Source: Mangifera indica (Eukaryota; Streptophyta; Magnoliopsida; Sapindales; Anacardiaceae). From it: DNA of 64,000 nt. Below the pieces are notes generated by a model. It was not told where the DNA came from. It saw only the letters and a list, made by a program, of their open reading frames with translations, and did not search any database. The stretch's first letter is position 1. Each line of letters begins with the position of its first letter. Positions 1-15,500 of the stretch are shown piece by piece. The DNA lies in contig NC_058152.1 in assembly GCF_011075055.1 (NCBI RefSeq), positions 11,275,228 through 11,339,227 on the forward strand. Reading direction: 5' to 3'. The translations under genes and the position numbers were made by a program.

Positions 1-727
1 TTTCAAACCTGATATTGCAGCTGGGCATATAAACGCTACATCCTAAGTTCTCATTACAAAAACTAGGAATCTCAGAAAAACAATTATCCAAACACGTCCC
101 GCAGTCTACTGAAACGATGTCAGGAGTGCATTGCACCAGTCCAAATACCCTAGTAAAATTTGAGAAATTCACATATTCAGTTGCAAAAAATTTGCTAGAA
201 CCCACAGCCTTATTCACCAATCTGCCTATTAAATAAGCCCAAGTCCTAGTAAACTGACTTGGATTTGAAGTATTATATATGTTCCCCAGACTAACAGTAG
301 GCCGCTCTTCCATATCTGCAAAAATGGATCTGTTTGAGTATCTCAACATGCAGTCATAATACCATATAATGGCCTCCTTCTGGTTTGGACAACGGGTTAT
401 GATATCTTCACAAGAGGCCTGGACACAAGTTTGGCATAAACTTGGAGAGATGTCTCCTCTGCAAAGAAAGAGGCCATTGGCTGCATCAGGGCCCTGCAGG
501 GCACCACTGCTGGTGTTGTAAAATCCATTGGAGATGGTGGCATTTGAGAGGAGAGAAGAGAGAGTGGCATTGAGGTTTTTCGAGAAGGCAGAATTGGGAG
601 TGAAAGTTGAGGTGTTTGTGCACATGTGGTAGCGGTATGTGGGTTGTTGGGCTGTGATCTTGGGAGAGATAATGAGTACAACAATGGCTGAAAGGATGAA
701 TAGTTCTAGCCAAAGGGAACAAGCCAT
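1..727 (-). CDS. CRK gene A, exon 1 only (left-truncated by window)
   Basis: This is the 5' exon of a cysteine-rich receptor-like kinase; the membrane and kinase exons lie left of the window. The minus-strand frame is open to base 1. It starts with MACSLWLELF, followed by a hydrophobic stretch and AQQ, a good signal peptide. Two DUF26 domains follow, each with C-x8-C-x2-C (LCRGDISPSLCQTC and QCTPDIVSVDCGTC). Several N-x-S/T sites suggest a glycosylated ectodomain. An in-frame ATG 123 bases further upstream (MLTMEVKS) could add 41 residues; I prefer MACS because that extension is broken in several paralogues. In DUF26-2 the usual adjacent Cys pair reads FC, with an extra Cys after the next Gly, as in gene D, so A is D-like. 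Whether the whole gene is intact cannot be seen. Confidence 0.85.
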   Translation of the reverse strand, partial: MACSLWLELFILSAIVVLIISPKITAQQPTYRYHMCTNTSTFTPNSAFSKNLNATLSSLLSNATISNGFYNTSSGALQGPDAANGLFLCRGDISPSLCQTCVQASCEDIITRCPNQKEAIIWYYDCMLRYSNRSIFADMEERPTVSLGNIYNTSNPSQFTRTWAYLIGRLVNKAVGSSKFFATEYVNFSNFTRVFGLVQCTPDIVSVDCGTCLDNCFSEIPSFCNENLGCSVYMPSCNIRFE

Positions 728-825
728 GATGCTTGATTTCCCGTTCTGATCATACAATGCCAATGGCAAGTAAATTAAGCCCCTAATCAACAAGCTAATG
801 GCCCCAAATGGGAGACTCTTAGGAG

Positions 826-836
826 TTGACTTGACT
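826..836. promoter_or_regulatory. Overlapping W-box cores (TTGACTTGACT) before gene A
   Basis: Two TTGAC[C/T] cores share one T, about 100 bases upstream of the MACS start. The same pair is at 16236-16246 (C), 22210-22220 (D), 32804-32814 (E) and 56393-56403 (H). B keeps only the first core (8063-8068). WRKY factors bind TTGAC[C/T], and CRK genes are often pathogen-induced, so this is a plausible WRKY site. It also lies inside the possible upstream coding extension, so conservation could be plain paralogy. Confidence 0.35.
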
Positions 837-850
837 TCCATGGTGAGCAT

Positions 851-1820
851 TAATTCCCATCAGGCATATGAATTTTCAAGAGGAATTGTATAAATTTTAC
901 TTTTAAACTGAAAGTGTTCAAAGTTTGATTCCAAATAAACAAAGTTTACATTTAACAATATACTAACGAATATTATCAGTTGATGTGTCATCATTTGGGC
1001 AATTTTGAATCAAAAGTTTACATATGATAATACATCATCATTGTTGTTAACTGCATATGAGCAAGTAAATGGTATTTTTAAAATTCAGGGATGGAAACTT
1101 GGAATTGCAGCATACTTTGGGTGGAAAGAAGTCCTTTGGTCAAAACTAACGAAATGATATCTTTTTGGCAATGGATCACTATGATGTTGCTGAGAAATTG
1201 TATTCTACATGTGTACAGATAGATCCTTCTATTTATCATTCCAAGTTATTCAAGGTACCATCAAATATCTAAGCTTTTTACTTAATGATGGCTCTAATTT
1301 CCTTTGTCAACTTTCAGATTTTCCAAATCATTCTTAATAATTTACTTTCACTTAACCCATATTAAATTAATGTGATAGTCATACCTAATACTTTAAAATT
1401 TAATCCCTACTAACCCATATATGATTGAGATATTGGCTTTTTTATTTGGATAGAAGTAAAGTTGATGATAAAGATCAGAATATTGTAATTAGTGATGAGA
1501 ATCAAACCAAACGCGTACGGCCAAGTAGGTAACGTCAGATAGGGAAACTGCAGGATACTTTCTGGGAAAAAGAGATGAAAGGAAGAAAATGAAATCGTAG
1601 GCCATCTTCCCCATAAGAGATAAAAGTGTTATCGTTATTATATGCAGATGCGGCCTGCTTTACTGATTAAAATAATAATAATAATAATAATAATTAACAG
1701 AACAACAAAACAAAACAAATCCTTAACAGATAAACAGTCCTAATTAATCTCAAATATGCGCTGACCCATATACGATTTAATTTTTAAATATGAATATTTA
1801 CAGGCCGGTAGTAGTGGAAA
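851..1820. other. Upstream region of gene A, no gene seen
   Basis: This stretch is homologous to the regions upstream of B (8100-8930) and F (42190-43040), so it is the inherited promoter side of the tandem unit. It holds an (AAT)n microsatellite near 1668-1693. I see no credible coding frame and no certain TATA box. Confidence 0.5.
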
Positions 1821-1821
1821 A

Positions 1822-2700
1822 TGATACATATTATTAATATAAATTAATATATTTTTTTAAAGAAATAATAACATGGTAGATGCCTGTTTGAAAATTTTTA
1901 AATTTTTGAAAGGTTTTGATAATATTTTTCAAGATAGTGAAGCGGCGATTAGAAATTTTTTTATTGTTTTACTAATATTTAATTATTTTATTTTTAAAAA
2001 AGCATATTATACTATATATGATACATATCTTATTATACGATATAACACATATGAAAAATTACATGTATCCTATGTTTAGTAGTCGAATCACATATCGTAT
2101 CATGTATCAAAAAGCAAATTTATCATATCATATGATACATTTTAAAAATATACTATAATAAAATATTAACAATTTATAACTAACATGTCATCATTTTAGA
2201 AAAAATCATAAATACCTCTAAAAATTTAAAAATTTTCACGTACACTCTTGCTATATTTTAATTTTCTTTAAAAATGTATGTTGATTCGTATTGGTAATAT
2301 GTATCATATTGTACAATACATCACTATATCATATTAACTCAATACATCTTAAAATACGTATCATTTTCTAATTTGTATAGTATCATAATGTCTATTGTAA
2401 AATACTAATAATCAAGATCCTAAGGTGTATCAAATTAATATTATTTAATAAACGTATTTTACTATACGATATATATCATTGATACAGATCAATATATATT
2501 TTTAGAAAAATAATAATATTGTAAAAGTGTATTTGAAAATTTTAAATTTTTATAGAATACTAGTGATTTTTTCAAGATAAAAATGTGATAATTAAATTTA
2601 TTTTATTTTACCAATATTGTATTATTTTTATAAAAATATATTGTATGATATATAATATAAAAAATTAAGTTTTTGATACATAATATAATATACAATTTTA
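1822..2700. repeat. AT-rich inverted-module repeat R1
   Basis: A block of about 0.9 kb saturated with TATCATA, ATACGATA and GATACATAT words. It is the first of six diverged copies that sit at the same position in the tandem units. It reads as three related modules in forward, reverse, forward order: the stretch starting near 1840 recurs inverted near 2120-2300 and again forward near 2480-2640. The short frame at 1873-2079 is AT-rich repeat sequence and I do not treat it as a gene. Confidence 0.55.
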
Positions 2701-3030
2701 TTAACACAGAGCCAATATATTATTTAACTCCAACAAAAGATTCAACTTCGAGTGAAGTAACCAACCTTAGCAAGTGGTTCTTTGGAGGCAGCGGAGGCAG
2801 AGATTGAAATTTGTTTTATTACATTTTTCTGATGGGGCTGGCCGCAACCTGGATGCATGCATGGAGGACGGAAGATTCAAGGTTCAAGGTTATATCTGTA
2901 ATTAAACAAATACTAACAAAAGTTCAAGGTTGTTTACCGGAACTCCAATTCGAAAATACTTTCGTGAAGCAGTCTTACTACACTATATTGCTGATGCAGT
3001 AAGATATTCCAACAAAGTATTATGGGGTTT
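2701..3030. other. Spacer with truncated remnant shared with 36870-37110
   Basis: From 2780 to about 3030 this matches 36868-37120. Left of the join, the sequence ending AACCTTAGCAAGT matches 35727-35750 instead. About 1.1 kb present in the second copy is therefore missing here, either deleted in this copy or inserted in the other. The 63-codon plus frame at 2811-3002 is retained in both copies but overlaps an opposite-strand remnant seen at 36682-36969, so its coding status is doubtful. Confidence 0.45.
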
Positions 3031-3520
3031 TTGGGTCTGTTAGAATAAAAGGTTATTTTAATAATTTATTTATTTTTATTAATATTATTTTATTCAGTTT
3101 GTTAATAAAAAAATATTTTGATAATTTTTTATTATTATTAATGATATGATTGGAAATATATGAAGTAATGTGATTATCTTTTTACCTTAGATATTATAAA
3201 ATCATCAAAGTAATTTTGATTTTATTATAATTATATTCTTATTTATAAATTTTTTTAGACAAAAATATTCTTATTTTCAATTTATATGATAAGTAATAGA
3301 AAAAATATTTTAAAATAACTATACCTAAGGGTATTTAAGTAAAATAATATTTTAATATTTTTTTATTATCTCTAACTGAATACAATAATTATTTATATCT
3401 ACTAATTTTTATCAATTTTAATCAAATATAATAATAATTTATACTTAATAACCTTCTAAGTAATCTATTTTCAAAATAATATTTCACTTTTAGTAATAAA
3501 ATATTACTCTACCCAGATGC
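3030..3520. mobile_element. Degenerate Tourist-like MITE (AT-rich)
   Basis: About 490 bases of AT-rich DNA with internal words shared with the better preserved Tourist-like element at 17401-17875, for example ACCTTAGATATTA and AGTAATAAAATATTACTC. Related copies are at about 37115-37600 and 59155-59545. The ends look like degraded GTTTGGTT-type termini (GGGTCTGTTAGA at left, TCTACCCAGATGC at right). I could not define a clean target duplication. Confidence 0.45.
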
Positions 3521-3534
3521 ACATGTATTCTATG

Positions 3535-4384
3535 TTCCAAGTTGTTCATCGTAATATGAAAGCTAGAAATATTCTTCTAGATGTTGACATGGTTCAAAAA
3601 ATTTCAGATTTTGGAATGGTGAAATTGTTCGAAATGGGTAAAACTCAAGGGGATACAAGTAGAGTTGTTGGGACCTTGTTGTGTATATAAGAATTAAAAC
3701 ATAGGCCTTGCTAAATAAAATTAATCTAATCCATCTATAGCCATTTTTTCAGTGGATATATGGCTCCAGAGTACCTCAAGAATGGACAACTCATCAGTGG
3801 TGTTTTCAGCTAGTCTGATGTTTTCAGCTTTGGTGGTCAAAAGAATAGTTCCTTTCATAACGAAGAGCAAGCACAAGATTTGTTAACCTACATAACTGAA
3901 CATAAGTCTAAGCAAATCTCACCTTGCTTGAGTTGCTCAAAAGCAAAATCACAGCAAACTGTATCCAAAGCTGACAATCTTGATTGCAGGTCAGACTGTT
4001 AGACCAAGATGTTACAATTTTTTCTTATGGGTTCAACTGACAATTGATATTTTTGGCAGGCATGGAGAAATTAGAACGAACAGACAGCCTTGAATCTGAT
4101 AGACCCTACTTTGAGAGTTGGTTCAAGCAGTGAAGTGATAACATGTATTCACATTGGGTTGCTTTGTGCTTAAGAAAATGTCTCAAATAGACCTACGATG
4201 GCTTCAGTTGTTCTCACGCTCACTAGCTACTCTTTATCTCTCCCTGTTCCATCGAAACTGGGATTTTTTCATACAACCGAACTCGAAGATGGGTGATTCA
4301 GAATCACCTATGCTGGATCACAATCAAAATCGTGTTCAATTTTCCTTGAATGAGGCTTCATTTACTGAGCTAGAGGCTAGTTAA
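3535..4384 (+). pseudogene. P1: decayed CRK-like kinase remnant (exons 5-7)
   Basis: Translated pieces in order are VVHRNMKARNILLD...ISDFGMVKLFE (catalytic loop with HRN for HRD, and DFG), [12 protein letters not shown] (activation-segment end), and AWRN then LIDPTLRVGSSSEV...IHIGLLC...ENVSNRPTMASVV (C-lobe). The last exon has an in-frame TAG after AWRN and a TAA after LLC. Exon 6 is scrambled: a stretch containing ATCAGTGGT is misplaced and SDVFSFG is broken. No N-lobe, membrane or DUF26 exon is present. It ends about 80 bases before the 3' end of gene B, tail to tail. The subfamily differs from the minus-strand genes ([19 protein letters not shown] instead of [19 protein letters not shown]). 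Confidence 0.8.
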
Positions 4385-4466
4385 CATGTCCTGTACACAC
4401 GAAATGTCTTGAGAACAAGCATTATTAAATCATAAACAAGCCTTATTTGTATTGAATGTAGTTGTT

Positions 4467-7957
<3,491 letters not shown>

Positions 7958-8089
7958 GATGCCTGATTTCCAGATTCCAGTTCTGATCATACAAAGTCAA
8001 TGGCAGGTAAATTAGGCCCCCCATCAACAAGCTCATAGCCCCAAATGGAAGACTACTAGGAGTTGACTTGATTGCCATGGTGAGCATTA

Positions 8090-8935
8090 ATTTCCATCAA
8101 GCAAATGAAATTTCAAGAGGAATTGTATAAATTTTACTTTCAAACTAAAACGCGTTCGAAGTTTGATTCCAAATGAACAAAGTTTACATTTAACAATATA
8201 TTAACGGATATTAACGTTTGATGTATCATCATTCAGATAATTTTAAATTAAAGATAAAAAAAAATTAAATCACATATGATAACACATCATCATTGTTGTT
8301 AACCGCATATGAGTGAGTAAATGATATTTTTAGAGTTCAAAGGTGAAAACTTGAAATTGCAACATACTTTAGATGGGAAGAAGTCCATCGGTAAAAACTA
8401 ACGAAATGATATCTTTTTGGCAATGGATCACTGTGATGTTACTGAGAAATTGTATTCTACATGTGTACAGATAGATCCTCCTATTTATCATTCCAAATTA
8501 TTCAAGGTACCATCAAATATCTAAGCGTTTTACTTAATGATGGCTCTAATTTCCATTGTCAACTTTCAGATTTTCCAAATCATTCTTAATAATTTACTTT
8601 CACTTAACCCATTTATCATTGAGAGAATTTTACAGTTTTTTTTAATCCCTACTAACCCCTATATGATTGAGATATTGGCTTTTTCATTTGGATAGAAGTA
8701 AAGTTGATGGTAAAGATCAGAACATTGTAATTAGTGTTGAGAATCAAACCAAATGAGTACGGCCAAGTAAGTAACGTCAGATAGGGAAACGGCAGGATAC
8801 TTTCTGGGAAAAAGAGATGAAAAGGAAGAAAATGAAATGGTAGGGCATCCTCCCGATAAGAGGAATAAACTATAATGTCTCCTAATTTATAATTATTTGT
8901 TCCATTGGTCAGCACTTCTTTATATTTTATAAATA
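8090..8935. other. Upstream region of gene B, no gene seen
   Basis: Probable promoter side of gene B, highly similar to 42190-43035 upstream of F and more distantly to 851-1650 upstream of A. AT-rich, with one W-box core near the leader. The minus frame at 8652-8915 is not supported by any recognisable protein feature. Confidence 0.45.
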
Positions 8936-9355
8936 TGGCATTTTATATCAATTTCGTATGCCTGGAGGCAAGATCATTGTTGTGGACGACTTTCCACGCA
9001 CAAAAATAAATTAGAAAATTCTTTGGAGATCTACAATTTTGGTTTTGGAAGAGTCAAGAGTCAATGAGAATTAATCTATAAAATCTTCGAAAATTGCCCA
9101 TTTAAATTTGCAAAAAGGCAGAATATTCCCAAGTAGCTTCTGTAAGCTATAGATCTTCAACCTAGTGGATCCTTTATTTACCCAAAAAAAAACCTAATAG
9201 ATCCTTTGCATTGATGGTATGAGTGCTGATTGACCACTGCTGACTTACAAAAAGTACTTCAATTATGTCCCATTTTGAAAGATTCGGAGACAAAAATGTG
9301 TAAACAGAACCATTTAGGTATCAGCTCCGTATCTTATAACATTATTGTTTTGGTA
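8936..9355. other. Spacer, nothing recognised
   Basis: Unique-looking spacer between the B promoter and a hAT-like MITE, duplicated at 43035-43460. It has an A-run near 9183-9191 that is longer in the other copy. I see no gene. Confidence 0.4.
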
Positions 9356-9363
9356 GGTTTAGG

Positions 9364-9974
9364 TAGGTTGGACTCGAATCGAGTCCATTTGAATGAGTCT
9401 GAAATAAGTTAGCCTTAACCGAGCTCGGTCAAAAAGTTCAAGTTCGAATTACTCGTCAAAATTTTCAATTAAAAATTTTAATACAAAACGACGTTGTTTT
9501 GACTAAGCCTGGATTCAAGCCAAGCTCGGCTCAAACGAGCTGGCCCTAACCTAGCTCAAGCTCAAGTTTAATTGTCAAAGTTTATAAATTAAAATTTTGG
9601 ATACAAAACGACGTCGTTTTGACTAATATGTATTAAAACGACTTCGTTTTAATAACAAATATTCGAATTTAAAGCGAACCAAGCCAAGTTCGAGCTCAAA
9701 CATAACAAGCTTGACGAGCCCAAGCTCGAGCTCGAGCTATATTATTTTTAAGTCGAACCGAGCTCTCAAATCCAACCCTAGTTTTGACTAATATGTATTA
9801 AAACGACGTCGTTTTAATAACAAACAACCAGTCGAACCGAATTCGAATCCAGTTCATTTTAATAACGAACAACCAATCGAGCTGAATTCAAATCGAGTTC
9901 AAATTTACTTTCCACGAGCTCAGTTATATATTTACCGAGCCGAGCTCAAATGGTTCGGCTTGAATCCAGCCCTA
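9364..9974. mobile_element. hAT-like MITE with 8-bp target duplication GGTTTAGG
   Basis: The 611-base element is flanked by GGTTTAGG at 9356-9363 and 9975-9982. Its ends are inverted: TAGGTTGGACTCGAATC at left and, read from the right end inward, TAGGGCTGGATTCAAGCC. An 8-bp target duplication and a TAGGGCTGG-type end are typical of hAT elements. Inside are several near-palindromes of the form AAAACGACGTCGTTTT and many GAGCTCGAGCTC words. There is no transposase frame, so it is non-autonomous. The copy in the second duplicon is at 43469-44119. Confidence 0.8.
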
Positions 9975-9982
9975 GGTTTAGG

Positions 9983-10320
9983 TACTCAACACTGTTATGT
10001 TTGAAACGCTCAACTCAACTTTTCAACGTACCAATTGGGTTCCCACACCTCCAATTAGAACATGCATTTTGAAAATATACAAAGCAAAGTCGTATGCGTT
10101 TATTCTGATAATCGTCGCAGCCAATTTGTTGGTGGGCTTCGTTGTAACTTACCTTCCATCTTAACCAATTAACGCAATACCGAATTGTATGAACTACATG
10201 TCGAGCCCAATCACTAGACTTATAAAGGGCTTCACTCAAAATGTATGAGACCAATTGATAGAAAACCCAACTACAAAATACACCAGTATGGCCTTTTTAT
10301 ATCTTCCATTCCAAGGGAGA
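9983..10320 (-). other. Spacer with unidentified small frame (10015-10254)
   Basis: A minus frame of 79 codons is rich in Trp, Cys and Tyr (segments SSDWARHVVHTIR, NWLRWKVSYNEAHQQ and CGNPIGTLKS). The second duplicon has an 84-codon version starting slightly earlier (MGFLQLVSYILSEAL). A one-base difference near 10257 shifts the 5' end here. I do not recognise the family; it may be a gene or transposon fragment. Amino-acid composition is not that of a random AT-rich frame, but support stops there. Confidence 0.25.
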
Positions 10321-11105
10321 TGTGGTGATTAGAAATTTTTTTATTATTTTACTAATATTTAATTATTTTATTTTTAAAAAGACATATTCTACTGTATATG
10401 ATACATATCTTATTATACGATATAACATATATGAAAAATGATATGTATCTTATATCTGGTAGTCAAATCACATATCGTATCATGTATCAAAAAGCAAATT
10501 TATTATATTATCTGATACTTTTTAAAAAAAAACTCTAATAAAATATTAACAATTTATAACTGACATATCATCATTTTAGAAAATATTACAAACACCTCTA
10601 AAAATTTAAAATTTTTCATATACACTCTTACTAAATTTTAATTTTCTTTAAAAATGTATATCGATTCGTATCGGTAATATGTATCATATTGTAAGATACG
10701 TATCATATCGTACAATATGTTACTATATCATATTAACTAGACACACCTTAAAATATATATCGTTTTTTATTTGTATCGTATCATGATGTCTATTGTAAGA
10801 TACTGACAATTATGATCTTAAGGTGTATCAAATTAGTATTATTTAATAGACGTATTCTACTATACGATATATATCATTGATACAAATCAATATATATTTT
10901 TATAAGAATGATGATGTAGTAGAGATGTATCTGAAAATTTTAAATTTTTGTAGAATATTTGTGATATTTTTCAAGATAACAATGTGATAATTATAATTTA
11001 TTTTATTTTACCAATATTGTATTATTTTTATAAAAATATATTATACGATATAATACGATGTATAATATAAAAAAATTATGTTTTTGATATATAATATAAT
11101 ACACA
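10321..11105. repeat. AT-rich inverted-module repeat R2
   Basis: Second copy of the TATCATA/ATACGATA repeat. The first forward module is truncated at its left edge; the middle inverted module and the last forward module are complete. It nearly matches R5 at 44462-45250. Confidence 0.55.
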
Positions 11106-12125
11106 ATTTTATTAACACAGGGCAATATATTGTATTCCAAGTCAATAATATTATTTAAGTCCAACAAAAGGTTTCAACTTCAAGTGAAGTAACCAGCCTT
11201 AGCAAGTAAAAATTTACATGCCAAGGAGAAGATGATCGTCTAAAATCACTTCAAAACATCTGCAAAGATTCAGGATTATAGAGAAAATTAAAAATCAAGG
11301 GTAAGGGATAAGATCAGTCTATGGAAAATATTGATCAGTTCTTCGAAAGTGCTAACGAGTATTTTCGGTTTACATTTTGTTTATCTAAAAAGTTACACCA
11401 ATGAGAAGTGTATCGAATTATAAGATACAATTAAATACAAAAAAATGATTCGAACAATATGTTTTCAAAGTGTTTTGACTTAATACTCGAAAACCCATTA
11501 TGTTGTAGAATCAGAGCTTAAATTATTGTCACAAATTTATTAGTAAGATATTTAATATAAAAAATTTAAACTCTATTTTTATTTTTCTATAGATTGAACC
11601 ACTTTACCAAAAACAAAAATCATAATTAAATTTTTAATTTGAAATTCAGCCAAAACCATAGGACAATAATATTTTAACTATATATTTTCTATTTTTATCC
11701 AAAAATTAAAATAAATAAATTTATAATATAATAATTCTAAAATTCATATTTTACACTCATCACTAATATCTTAAATCTATAAAATAAAAATAAAAACTTT
11801 TCATTAAAAAAAAAAAAATCTTGTGGTCTCTGTGGCTACAGCAGCTGCATCACGAACAATAATAATATTGAAGATGATACTGGCACTCGATTGATTCATC
11901 ATCACTGAACGCCTTCCTCTTGATGAACTCAACACAGTCGTGGGGATTATAATTTATTTTTTTTTACCAATAATATTGGAGATATTATTGTTCCTCTTCA
12001 TAAACAATAATATCTCTCTAATAATATTATAATATCATCAAAATAATCTTAATTTTATTATATTCTTATTTACAATTTTCAATTGATATAATAAATAATA
12101 GAAAAAAATATTTTAAAATAATTGT
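11106..12125. other. Unit spacer, no intact gene
   Basis: Begins with a segment conserved in all units (CCAACAAAAGGTTTCAACTT, then CAAGGAGAAG). Around 11820-11950 is a short remnant whose minus strand reads VEFIKRKAFS-like, part of the unidentified frame better seen at 24561-24950. The remainder is AT-rich. Confidence 0.4.
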
Positions 12126-12130
12126 ACATA

Positions 12131-12542
12131 GTCCAAAAACTATCAGATTTTGGAATGGTGAAATTGTTCCAAATGGGTAAAACTCAAGGGGATACAAGTA
12201 GACTTGTTGGGACCTTGTAGCGTACATAGAAATTAAAACATAGACTTTGCTAAATAAAATTAATCTAATCCATCTATGGCCATTTTTTCAGTGGACATAT
12301 GGCTCCAGAGCACCTCAAGCATGGACAATTCTCAGTCAAGTATGATGTTTTCAGCTTTCGTGGGCTGGTCCTGTAAATCATCAGTGGTCAAAAGAATAGT
12401 TCCTTTCATAACGAAGAGCAAGCACAAGATTTGTTAACCTACATAACTGAACATAAGTCTAGGCAAATCTCACCTTGCTTGAGTTGCTCAAAAGTAAAAT
12501 CACAACAAACTGTATCGAAAGCGGACAATCTTGATTGCAGGT
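12131..12542 (+). pseudogene. P2: decayed CRK-like kinase remnant (exons 5-6)
   Basis: Pieces SDFGMVKLFQMGKTQGDTSRLVGTL and [22 protein letters not shown] followed by a TAA in what should be LVLEIISG. Exon 7 is absent: the intron after exon 6 runs straight into the 3' exon of gene C, joined by a short filler. The copy in the other duplicon is at 46274-46685. Confidence 0.75.
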
Positions 12543-12574
12543 CGGTAATGGCAGCATTACAGAGAAACTGCTAA
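12543..12574. other. Templated filler at a deletion junction
   Basis: These 32 bases are a direct copy, one mismatch, of 12620-12651 inside exon 7 of gene C. They sit exactly where P2 intron sequence (ends TTGCAGGT) meets gene C. The join deleted P2 exon 7 and the 3' end of gene C. Short templated insertions of this kind mark end-joining repair. Confidence 0.65.
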
Positions 12575-15500
12575 CCTACTCTGCCCTGTCTTGCTACGAC
12601 TGCAGAATGCCAGGCGTTTCGGTAATGGCAGCGTTACAGAGAAACTGCTAAGCATGAGTAGTACAGCTGCCATTGTAGGTCTGTCTGCTGGATCTTCCTG
12701 AATGCACAATAATGCGATATGGATGTATCGGGTGACTTCATTTCGATGAAAAGATATGCCTAGAGTTTGATCTGTTAGCTCCAATGGAGTTCCATCCCTC
12801 CAAAGTCTCCAGGCCTGGAACAAAATCAGTTAATTCTCAGAACAAACAGATAGACAAATTGAAGGAATCTGAGTTTGTAGCTTACATAGCTCAAGAGGTC
12901 CTCTGCATAATCTGATTGATAGAAAGAACTATTCTTTCTGCCGCTTATGATCTCTAGTATTAGAACTCCATAGCTGTATACATCGGACTTGATTGAAAAA
13001 TCTCCATGCAATGCATATTCTGGAGGCATATAACTGCTGAAAGGCAGCACCATTTATATATCAATTAGCATCCAAATAGCTAATAAGAATAATAGGGAGA
13101 TTAGATTAATTGGAACATGCCGATGTAAAAATTCAACCTATTGTCAAAATACAAAGTCACAGACTATACAATCAATATTTTATCATCCTCAATTGATATG
13201 AGATATTTATACATACTCAACATTTCACTTCTTATAGCATATAGAGTGTGGATACATACCTAACATCTATTTCACCGCTCACGAGATATATACCCAACCC
13301 AGAGCGGGTCTTGACATATTATCTTCAACATCTAGGGTGTGGATGTGTACCTAGCATCTATGGTCTTACAAGACTCAGCATACTAGTATCTGGGGTCTTA
13401 TAGGACTTAACGTCCTCGTTGAGTTTGCCCCACCATGTTCAAATGGACACGTAGAGTAGCTTTGATATTATTTGTAAAATCTTAGTCCAATATCTCAACC
13501 CACCGTGAAGATATTGTTTTATTTAACCTATATTTTATTATAATTCCAAAGTGATGTGGGATGTTAATACATGTCAAACATTTCTCTGGTGTTTTATTGA
13601 TGTAGGATTTATCTTAGGATGTTACAATAATAAAACACTTTAAGTTTGGTGTTAAATCTTACTATGTGCCAACAATTTTGCTTGTATTCCCTTGACTTTG
13701 ATCCACCCCACAAATCCTTGCCATGCCAAAATCTGCTATCTTTGGGTTCATGTCCTCGTCCAAGAGAACATTGCTGGCTTTGAGGTCACAATGAATAATC
13801 CTGAGCTTGGAATCCTCATGAAGAGATAGGAGACCTCGAGCAATTCCTCCTATAATCTTACATCGCATTAACCAATCCAATTGCCGTTGTTTTCCAGGAT
13901 CTACACAAACATCCATCAAAATCATACATCTCTAGCTGTGAAGTGAGACATTGAAATTCCTATTGGAACAATGATATAAGAATCCAATTTTGAATACACA
14001 AATAATATATTATTACATGATTAGGTGTTATTTTATACTTATTTCAATCACTCAATCATATAATGACATATTGTGTACTAAAAAATAGGTTCTAATTTGA
14101 TATTATGAAGTATGGAAGGAAAGGGTTCAAACCAAGAAGGAAGTAATCAAGGCTCTTGTTGGGCACAAACTCATAGACAAGTATTTTCTCCTCTTCTTCA
14201 GCACAAAATCCCAGTAAACTCACCAAATTTCTGTGCTGAAGCTTGGCTACCAAGGCAACCTCATTCCTGAATTCTTCTAAACCTTGACCTGAGCTTTCTG
14301 ATAGCCTCTTTATAGCTACCATCTGTCCATTATGCAATGTACCCTGAAGACATATACAACATAACCATTATGCAGTGTACCCTGAAGAAAAAAGGGAAAT
14401 TTTCTTACCTTGTATACACTGCCAAATCCACCCTCACCAATCTTGTTTCCTTCAGAGAAATTGCATGTGGCAGCTATAATGGAATGCAAGTCTAATTGTA
14501 AAGATTCCACCACAAAAATTTCATTTCCACCTGAACAGTATATCAATGAAAATCTAAGTTAATTTTAATCAGTGTTTTCAGATCCAGACCGAATATTGCC
14601 CCGAAGAAGGGGTAAATCCGAGTCAACTGACATTCAGATCGGTTAACTGATGGTCATACCAGGTTACTGTTTAAATCAATATTAAAAAGAGCAATACTAT
14701 GTGTACCCACTTTGGGTACACAAATGTATACACAATCATATATGTCATCATATGATTGGTTATTGTTTTAATGTTAATTCAAAATCATCCAATCACATGA
14801 TGACACATATGATTGTGTATATATTTGTGTACCCAAAGTGGGTACACATAGTTTTATTGTAATAGGAGCTTTTGAGTTCTGTTATATAGTACCATTTCCC
14901 TCTTTTGCTACTTGGTACTCTTTTCTTCTAAGGAGGCAGTAGCATGAAGCGGATAAAATTATTATGAAAACAAGGGCTGCAGGAACTGTACTTGTGATAA
15001 TTGTCTCTGGGGAGATCTTCCTATTTCCTGCACACAAACATTATTTTTCAACTAAGACACAATATACTTACCTATAATGATATGCTTCAGCAGAAAAGTT
15101 AGAATAAGCAGATCATATTCAATAGGATCCACGAAGTAATTCTAATACCATTTGTAATGATCAAATAAATTGGCCCACTATTGTCCATATAGGATGCTTA
15201 TTGATACCCAACATACCTTTGGCGTTTTGTTTAGGTGCTTTATATATATATATTTTTTGAATCAAATGCTTACCTCCGGAATTTGTCAACGTTGCTGGTG
15301 GTGGTGGAGGTGAAGGTGACGATGGAGGAGTCGCATTTGTAGGAGGAGAAGGCGGTGGTTGAGAGGCCTCAGCGTAAAAGGGATAAACTTCAAACCTGAT
15401 GTTGCAGCTCGGCTTATAAACTCGACCTCCTTTCTTCCCATTACAACAACTAGGAATCTCACTAACACAATTAGCCAAACACATCCTGCAGTCGAATGAA

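Noticed and set aside
1873..2079. 68-codon plus frame
   Set aside because: Phe/Ile/Tyr-rich translation of the AT-rich R1 repeat; equivalent positions in R4 and R6 have stops.
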